From: DATMQA01 sp035566895
GTDB taxonomy: Bacteria > Verrucomicrobiota > Verrucomicrobiia > Limisphaerales > UBA8199
Length of the DNA: 16,843 nucleotides
Assembly (NCBI GenBank): GCA_035566895.1
Contig: DATMQA010000063.1
Location: 1-16,843 of the forward strand
Direction: 5' to 3'
Program-made: the position numbers and the translations under genes
The notes under the pieces: model-generated
Seen by the model: only the letters and a program-made list of their open reading frames with translations
Told to the model about the DNA's origin: nothing
Database searches by the model: none
Shown here: positions 12,891 through 16,843 of the stretch, in pieces
Position numbering within the stretch: position 1 is the first letter of the stretch
Layout: each line of letters opens with the position of its first letter

Positions 12891-13760
12891 TCAGCCTTTT
12901 TCGATGCAGGCGTAGGCGTTGTGGTTGTGGATGCTCTCATGATTTTCTGCCTCCACTTTATACCAGGTCACGTCCGGATGAGCATTGAGCTTGAGAACAA
13001 TGTTGCGGACGAGATCCTCCACGAAGACTGGGTTCTCGTAAGCGCGCTCGGTGACGGCTTTTTCATCCTCGCGTTTGAGAAGGGCGTAAAGCTCCGAACT
13101 GGCAGAGCTTTCGATCAATCCGATCAAATCCTCGATCCACACCGCTTTCCCTGAGCGGATTTGCACGGTGACCTCGCCGCGCTGATTGTGCGCCCCGTAA
13201 GCGGCGATGGCTTTTGAGCAGGGGCAGAGCGTCGTCACCATTGCTTTAACGGTGAGGACAAAATCGATCTCTTTATCGCACGCCGCCGCGTCAAACCGCG
13301 CGACATAATCCATCACGCTTTCCATGCGGGTAGCGGGCGCCTTCTTGACCATGAAATAGGGAAACTCGAGTTCGAGGTGCGAAGTGCGGGCCTGGAATTT
13401 CGCCTGCAGCGCGTAAAGAATATCGGTGATGTTTTCGACGTGGACGACGTTGCCGTGGGCATTGAGCACCTCGATGAACCGGCTCATGTGTGTCCCTTTG
13501 AATTCCTTCGGCAAATCCACAAACATGCCGATGGTGGCGACGGTGTTCTGGAAAGCGCGTTCTTTATCGCGCACCTGTATTGGGAAGCGCAACCCCCGCA
13601 CGCCCACTTTGTCGATGCGGAGTTCCCGATAGTCCCGCTCGCTTTGCTTATCGTGCAGCTTGGGGGCGTGGCCGTCGCCGGCGTGCCGGCGCAATTTCGC
13701 GTGGGCCTTTGCCACGGGCCGGCGGGCGCGAAGAGATTCGACTTCTCCTGGCTTCAACAT
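12891..13760 (-). CDS. folE2: GTP cyclohydrolase FolE2 (type IB)
   Basis: A 289-residue enzyme of the COG1469/GCYH-IB family, which converts GTP to 7,8-dihydroneopterin triphosphate, the first step of folate (and queuosine) synthesis. Characteristic segments: VGVRGLRFPIQV, the FKGTHMSRFIEVL block, the metal-binding TTLCPCSKAIAAYGAHNQRG with its conserved Cys, and near the C-terminus an H..V.WYKVEAENHESIHNH motif. The family can use metals other than zinc and replaces zinc-dependent FolE in many bacteria. The start ATG at 13760 gives a normal length. It is a single gene on this strand, separated from the dksA-like gene by about 295 bp. The upstream 230-bp gap shows no clear promoter. Confidence 0.95.
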   Translation of the reverse strand: MLKPGEVESLRARRPVAKAHAKLRRHAGDGHAPKLHDKQSERDYRELRIDKVGVRGLRFPIQVRDKERAFQNTVATIGMFVDLPKEFKGTHMSRFIEVLNAHGNVVHVENITDILYALQAKFQARTSHLELEFPYFMVKKAPATRMESVMDYVARFDAAACDKEIDFVLTVKAMVTTLCPCSKAIAAYGAHNQRGEVTVQIRSGKAVWIEDLIGLIESSASSELYALLKREDEKAVTERAYENPVFVEDLVRNIVLKLNAHPDVTWYKVEAENHESIHNHNAYACIEKG

Positions 13761-13854
13761 CCCTGAAAGGTAGCAGGGAAGGGGCGTTTTGCAAAAGGTT
13801 TTGGAAGGACAGATAACGTGGGTTGGGAGAGGCCAGCAGATAACCCAGATTGAC

Positions 13855-13909
13855 GCAGATGAGAAAGAGAAAGAGAATAAAGAAATCGTGTCTCATACCC
13901 GTCATCTGC
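13855..13909. repeat. Inverted repeat and CAGAT word repeat in folE2-EEP gap
   Basis: GCAGATGA (13855-13862) and TCATCTGC (13902-13909) are perfect inverted copies flanking a purine-rich loop. CAGAT occurs four times in the 55 bp ending at the left arm (CAGATAACG, CAGATAACC, CAGATTGAC, CAGATGAG). No gene was found in 13761-13990. This stretch separates the divergent folE2 and the secreted phosphatase-fold gene. Confidence 0.6.
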
Positions 13910-13990
13910 GGGGACTTCGATCTTCTCCCATCTCATGCCCCTCTCAATTGAGTTTTGACAGCCGGAGGTGGCGGGCGTATCACGGCGTCC

Positions 13991-14923
13991 ATGGATTTGC
14001 GTTCACGTCTGGTTTGCGGAACCTTTGCAATTCTCTCCCTGTTGGCAGGCCCGGCTTTTCCTCGGGGTGAAACTTTCCGCGTGGCCACGTATAACCTGGA
14101 GAGCTATCTCGATGTTCCCACCCAAAGCCGCTCCGCCAAACTTGCCGAATCAAAAGCCAAGGTCCGGGAGAGCATCCGGGCGGTCAAGCCCGACGTACTG
14201 GCGCTGCAGGAAGTCGGCACCACTAACGCACTGTTGGAACTCAGAGAAACACTCCGTGCTGAAGGGCTCGACTTCCCGTATTGGGAACATGTCGCCGGGT
14301 TCGATACCAATATTCACGTCGCCATCCTCAGCCGGTTTCCTTTCAGCACTCGCCGGCCCCACACCAATGACAACTTCCTGTTGAGCGGACGCCGCTTCCG
14401 GGTCAGCCGCGGCTTTGGCGAGGTGGACATTCAGGTGAATACGAATTATTCATTCACGCTGCTCACGGCTCACCTCAAGAGCAAGCTGGTGGTTGCGACG
14501 GCTGACGAAGGCGAGTTGCGGCTGGAAGAGGCCAGGGCGCTGCGCGAGAAAATTGACGCCCGACTGGCGGCAAACCCGAAGGCGAACCTGGTCGTGCTCG
14601 GTGACTTCAACGATTCCAAAGACTCCGCTTCGACTAAAGCGGTAATTGGCCGCGGCAGAAATAAGCTGGTAGATACCCGTCCGGCTGAGCGGAATGGGGA
14701 CCCGGCTTGCGGGCGCACGGCTGCCGGAGACCGGCGCAATGTCACCTGGACTCATTATTTCGCGAAAGAAGACAGCTACCGGCGGATTGACTTCCTGCTG
14801 CTCAGTCCGGGCATGGCGCGGGAGTGGCTGCCCGAGGAGACTTACGTGCTGACGATTCCCAATTGGGGCGTGGGTTCGGATCACAGGCCGATTGTAGCGG
14901 CGTTCGAGGCGGAGGAGAAATGA
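13991..14923 (+). CDS. Secreted endonuclease/exonuclease/phosphatase-fold protein
   Basis: A 310-residue protein. Residues 1-25 form a signal peptide (Arg-containing start, hydrophobic CGTFAILSLLAGPAF, then P-R-G). The EEP superfamily motifs follow in order: VATYNLESYL (Asn), LALQEVGTT (Glu, metal), ILSRFPFS, LLTAHLKSK (His), VVLGDFNDSKDS (Asp-x-Asn) and GSDHRPIVAAF (Asp-His at the end). All catalytic positions look intact, so it is probably an active Mg2+-dependent phosphodiesterase or nuclease outside the cytoplasm. The substrate is not known; extracellular DNA, phospholipid or phosphoester scavenging are options. I chose ATG 13991 because it starts a clean signal peptide; a TTG at 13955 is in frame. 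No partner gene is evident. Confidence 0.88.
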   Translation: MDLRSRLVCGTFAILSLLAGPAFPRGETFRVATYNLESYLDVPTQSRSAKLAESKAKVRESIRAVKPDVLALQEVGTTNALLELRETLRAEGLDFPYWEHVAGFDTNIHVAILSRFPFSTRRPHTNDNFLLSGRRFRVSRGFGEVDIQVNTNYSFTLLTAHLKSKLVVATADEGELRLEEARALREKIDARLAANPKANLVVLGDFNDSKDSASTKAVIGRGRNKLVDTRPAERNGDPACGRTAAGDRRNVTWTHYFAKEDSYRRIDFLLLSPGMAREWLPEETYVLTIPNWGVGSDHRPIVAAFEAEEK

Positions 14924-14933
14924 ATGTGAAACT

Positions 14934-14989
14934 GGTTGCAGGGTGGAAGTTGCAGGTTGAAAGTTGACGGTTGAAAGTTGCAGGTTAGC
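14934..14989. repeat. Heptamer tandem array, eight units
   Basis: Eight consecutive 7-bp units in strict phase: GGTTGCA, GGGTGGA, AGTTGCA, GGTTGAA, AGTTGAC, GGTTGAA, AGTTGCA, GGTTAGC; the best units fit RGTTGMA. The array begins 11 bp after the stop of the secreted phosphatase-fold gene. The rest of the gap (14990-15124) holds no recognisable gene, promoter or terminator. Confidence 0.9.
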
Positions 14990-15124
14990 CAGCGAATGGC
15001 TGAGAACGTGCGAGTCGGAACGTTCAACCGGCGATCTCTTCGTTCCACAAGGCCTGGTGTTTCCGCATAGTTGCTTGCGTTGGCGCCCGCGTTCGGGTTT
15101 CCTGCTACCGTCATCTCCTAAACG

Positions 15125-16843
15125 ATGTACCCGATTTACTCTCTGACGAAATGGTCTAGCCTGGTGGCGCTCTGGACTTTGCTTGCCCAATGCTCGAGCC
15201 TGGCGCAAGGCACGGCTTTTACTTATCAGGGCCGGCTTACCGACAACGGCAGTCCGGCCAATGGCAATTACGACTTGCGCTTCACTCTTTATGATGCCGC
15301 CAGCGGCGGAGCGGTGCTCGGCGGCCCGGTGACCAATACATTTATTGGGGTTAGTAATGGGTTCTTCACGGTGGTGCTGGATTTCGGCGCCAGTCCGTTC
15401 GATGGCGGTGCGCGTTGGGTGGACATCGGTGCGCGGTCCAATGGAGTTGCGACAATTTTCACGACACTGTCACCGAGGCAAGAGTTGACGGCGACTCCGT
15501 ATGCCATACGGGCCGCTAACTTCAGCGGGCCGGTGGCGGATACTCAGCTATCCACCAATATCGCTAGACTCAACGGGACTTTTGCCCTTGGGCCGACCAA
15601 TGACAACAACGCCGTGGACCTTAACCGGATGGTAGGTGTCCTGGCTGACGGCTTGCATGTTGGCCGTTTCCTCTGGACCAACGCCCTGACCAAAATAGGA
15701 ACGCGCCAGCCTCTCCGTTTGATGTTTTACGGTAACGGATGGGTGTTGGACAGCACGTTGGTGGGTGTTTTTTATAACTTAACGAATTATTTGCCGGTGG
15801 CGGGCGCTTACAATGTAGGAATTGCCAATAATTTTTCTTGGCCTGGCTATCATTATGTCAATCCTGTCAAATGCCAGATCGGTTCCGATAACACCCAAAG
15901 CATCGGCAATGGCGGCGACCCGGACACGAACTGGCTGCAGCAATATTTGATTCTGACCAACAGCAGCTCTAGTATTGAACTACAGGCTAACGGCGACGGT
16001 TTCCCCGCCACTTTTTTTCAACTGGACTATATTGCGGCATCGGACGGCGGCTCCTTCAAAATTCAGACAAACATCAACGGTGGCGCTTATGCGGACTTGG
16101 CTGGCTATACGTCCGTCAGCAGTTTCAACGCCGATTCGGCGACAGGAAAGACCATAAGCTGGGCTGCAGCAAATCCGGTGGTAGTCAACGCGAGGATTTT
16201 GGCGACTACTCCCGGGACCAATCGCATTGTCTCCTTTGATGCTTATGATGCCACCAAGACCAATGGCGTCATTCTTCAGGTTTACGCTCATCAGGGGGTG
16301 TCCTGGTCTCAGGTCAACCAGGTATCAACCAACACGCAGCAACCAATCATCACAAGCTGGCACCCGGACCTGGTTTTGGTGCCCGGTTCAGATGGAGATG
16401 CGTCAACGCAGCTTGATACATTGAACGAGCACCTTTTGTCCTGGAGCCCCGATGCGGATGTTGTCTTTTGCGAGTTTTGGCAGACGGACCCGGCTTCGGA
16501 TGCGAGTGCGACAGCGGGGCGGGCTTATACCCGGTCGGCCTGCGTTCGCTTGGATCGGTCGTGTTTCGACCCCTACCAGGTTTTTCCGTCATATAGTGAA
16601 AGCGTGGCTCGCGGTTACATCGGATATGGCGGCCATTTATCGCCGCTAGGATATACTTATTACTGGCAGTTGCTTTGGGATTGGCTTGGGCTGGTCGAGT
16701 ACATGCGGCCAAACTTCGCCTTCAACAATCCCAATGTGTCAGTCGGCATGCTCACAACCTCAAGCGGCCTTTATTCCTTTCCTCACACCGTGACAAACTC
16801 GACCGATTCGACTCTCGGTTTTGGCGCTGGCTTGCTCCGTTGG
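15125..16843 (+). CDS. Large secreted protein with degenerate SGNH-like domain, 3' end outside window
   Basis: The frame is open from ATG 15125 to the window end (573 codons, no stop). Residues 1-29 look like a signal peptide (SSLVALWTLLAQCSSLAQG). Residues about 31-135 form a surface-protein module, FTYQGRLTDNG...YDLRFTLYDA...GFFTVVLDFG...ARWVDIGAR...LSPRQELTATPYAIRAA, which I associate with secreted proteins of Verrucomicrobia and relatives. From about 198 the pattern is SGNH-hydrolase-like: LRLMFYGNGW at the block I position (GDS expected), a beta-rich insertion, PDLVLVPGSDGD at the block III position, PDADVVFCEFW, and GGHLSPLGYTYYW (His504) at block V. The nucleophile Ser and the GxND Asn appear to be missing. 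Codon use and Thr/Asn/Ser richness fit an extracellular protein. The SGNH assignment is tentative. Confidence 0.8.
   Translation, partial: MYPIYSLTKWSSLVALWTLLAQCSSLAQGTAFTYQGRLTDNGSPANGNYDLRFTLYDAASGGAVLGGPVTNTFIGVSNGFFTVVLDFGASPFDGGARWVDIGARSNGVATIFTTLSPRQELTATPYAIRAANFSGPVADTQLSTNIARLNGTFALGPTNDNNAVDLNRMVGVLADGLHVGRFLWTNALTKIGTRQPLRLMFYGNGWVLDSTLVGVFYNLTNYLPVAGAYNVGIANNFSWPGYHYVNPVKCQIGSDNTQSIGNGGDPDTNWLQQYLILTNSSSSIELQANGDGFPATFFQLDYIAASDGGSFKIQTNINGGAYADLAGYTSVSSFNADSATGKTISWAAANPVVVNARILATTPGTNRIVSFDAYDATKTNGVILQVYAHQGVSWSQVNQVSTNTQQPIITSWHPDLVLVPGSDGDASTQLDTLNEHLLSWSPDADVVFCEFWQTDPASDASATAGRAYTRSACVRLDRSCFDPYQVFPSYSESVARGYIGYGGHLSPLGYTYYWQLLWDWLGLVEYMRPNFAFNNPNVSVGMLTTSSGLYSFPHTVTNSTDSTLGFGAGLLRW

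Noticed and set aside
13808..13909. CRISPR-like or direct-repeat array in the folE2-EEP gap
   Set aside because: The CAGAT words are too short and irregularly spaced, with no constant-length spacers.

Overview
The window looks like chromosomal DNA of a GC-rich (roughly 58-60%) free-living bacterium. The best guess is Verrucomicrobiota, in the Pedosphaera/Limisphaerales direction. This is inferred from a Cys-poor DksA/TraR-like protein next to L33 and S18, the secreted-protein N-terminal module at the right end, near absence of Shine-Dalgarno sequences, and many short purine-rich word repeats between genes. No marker proves the phylum. I see no rRNA, tRNA, CRISPR array, phage module or insertion sequence.

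Layout. 2-1697 (+): the end of a type IA topoisomerase, then a tyrosine recombinase. 1712-4520 (-): metK-ahcY, two core enzymes of the S-adenosylmethionine (SAM) cycle, behind a strong promoter whose -10 box lies in a 28-bp inverted repeat. 4756-6595 (+): a Uma2-family nuclease, an orphan Phd/YefM-like antitoxin, and an ArsR-type HTH fused to a SAM-methyltransferase fold, which is the architecture of SahR. 6662-11086 (+): kup, rph, a histidine phosphatase and prmA. 11280-11444 (+): a small basic protein behind a hairpin leader, ending in a terminator shared with the convergent cluster dksA-like/rpmG/rpsR (12596-11502, -). 12891-13760 (-): folE2. 13991-14923 (+): a secreted endonuclease/exonuclease/phosphatase-fold protein. 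15125-end (+): a large secreted protein that runs off the window and carries a degenerate SGNH-like fold.

How the parts fit. MetK makes SAM and AhcY removes S-adenosylhomocysteine (SAH). A SAH-sensing ArsR-methyltransferase fusion encoded 1.1 kb away, together with a repressor-type palindrome on the metK promoter, makes a self-contained SAM-cycle control circuit the most interesting hypothesis here. A second theme is the set of proteins that lack zinc-ribbon cysteines (L33, S18, DksA-like) next to FolE2. A third is a family of heptamer and word repeats in intergenic gaps, some of which run into the start regions of genes.
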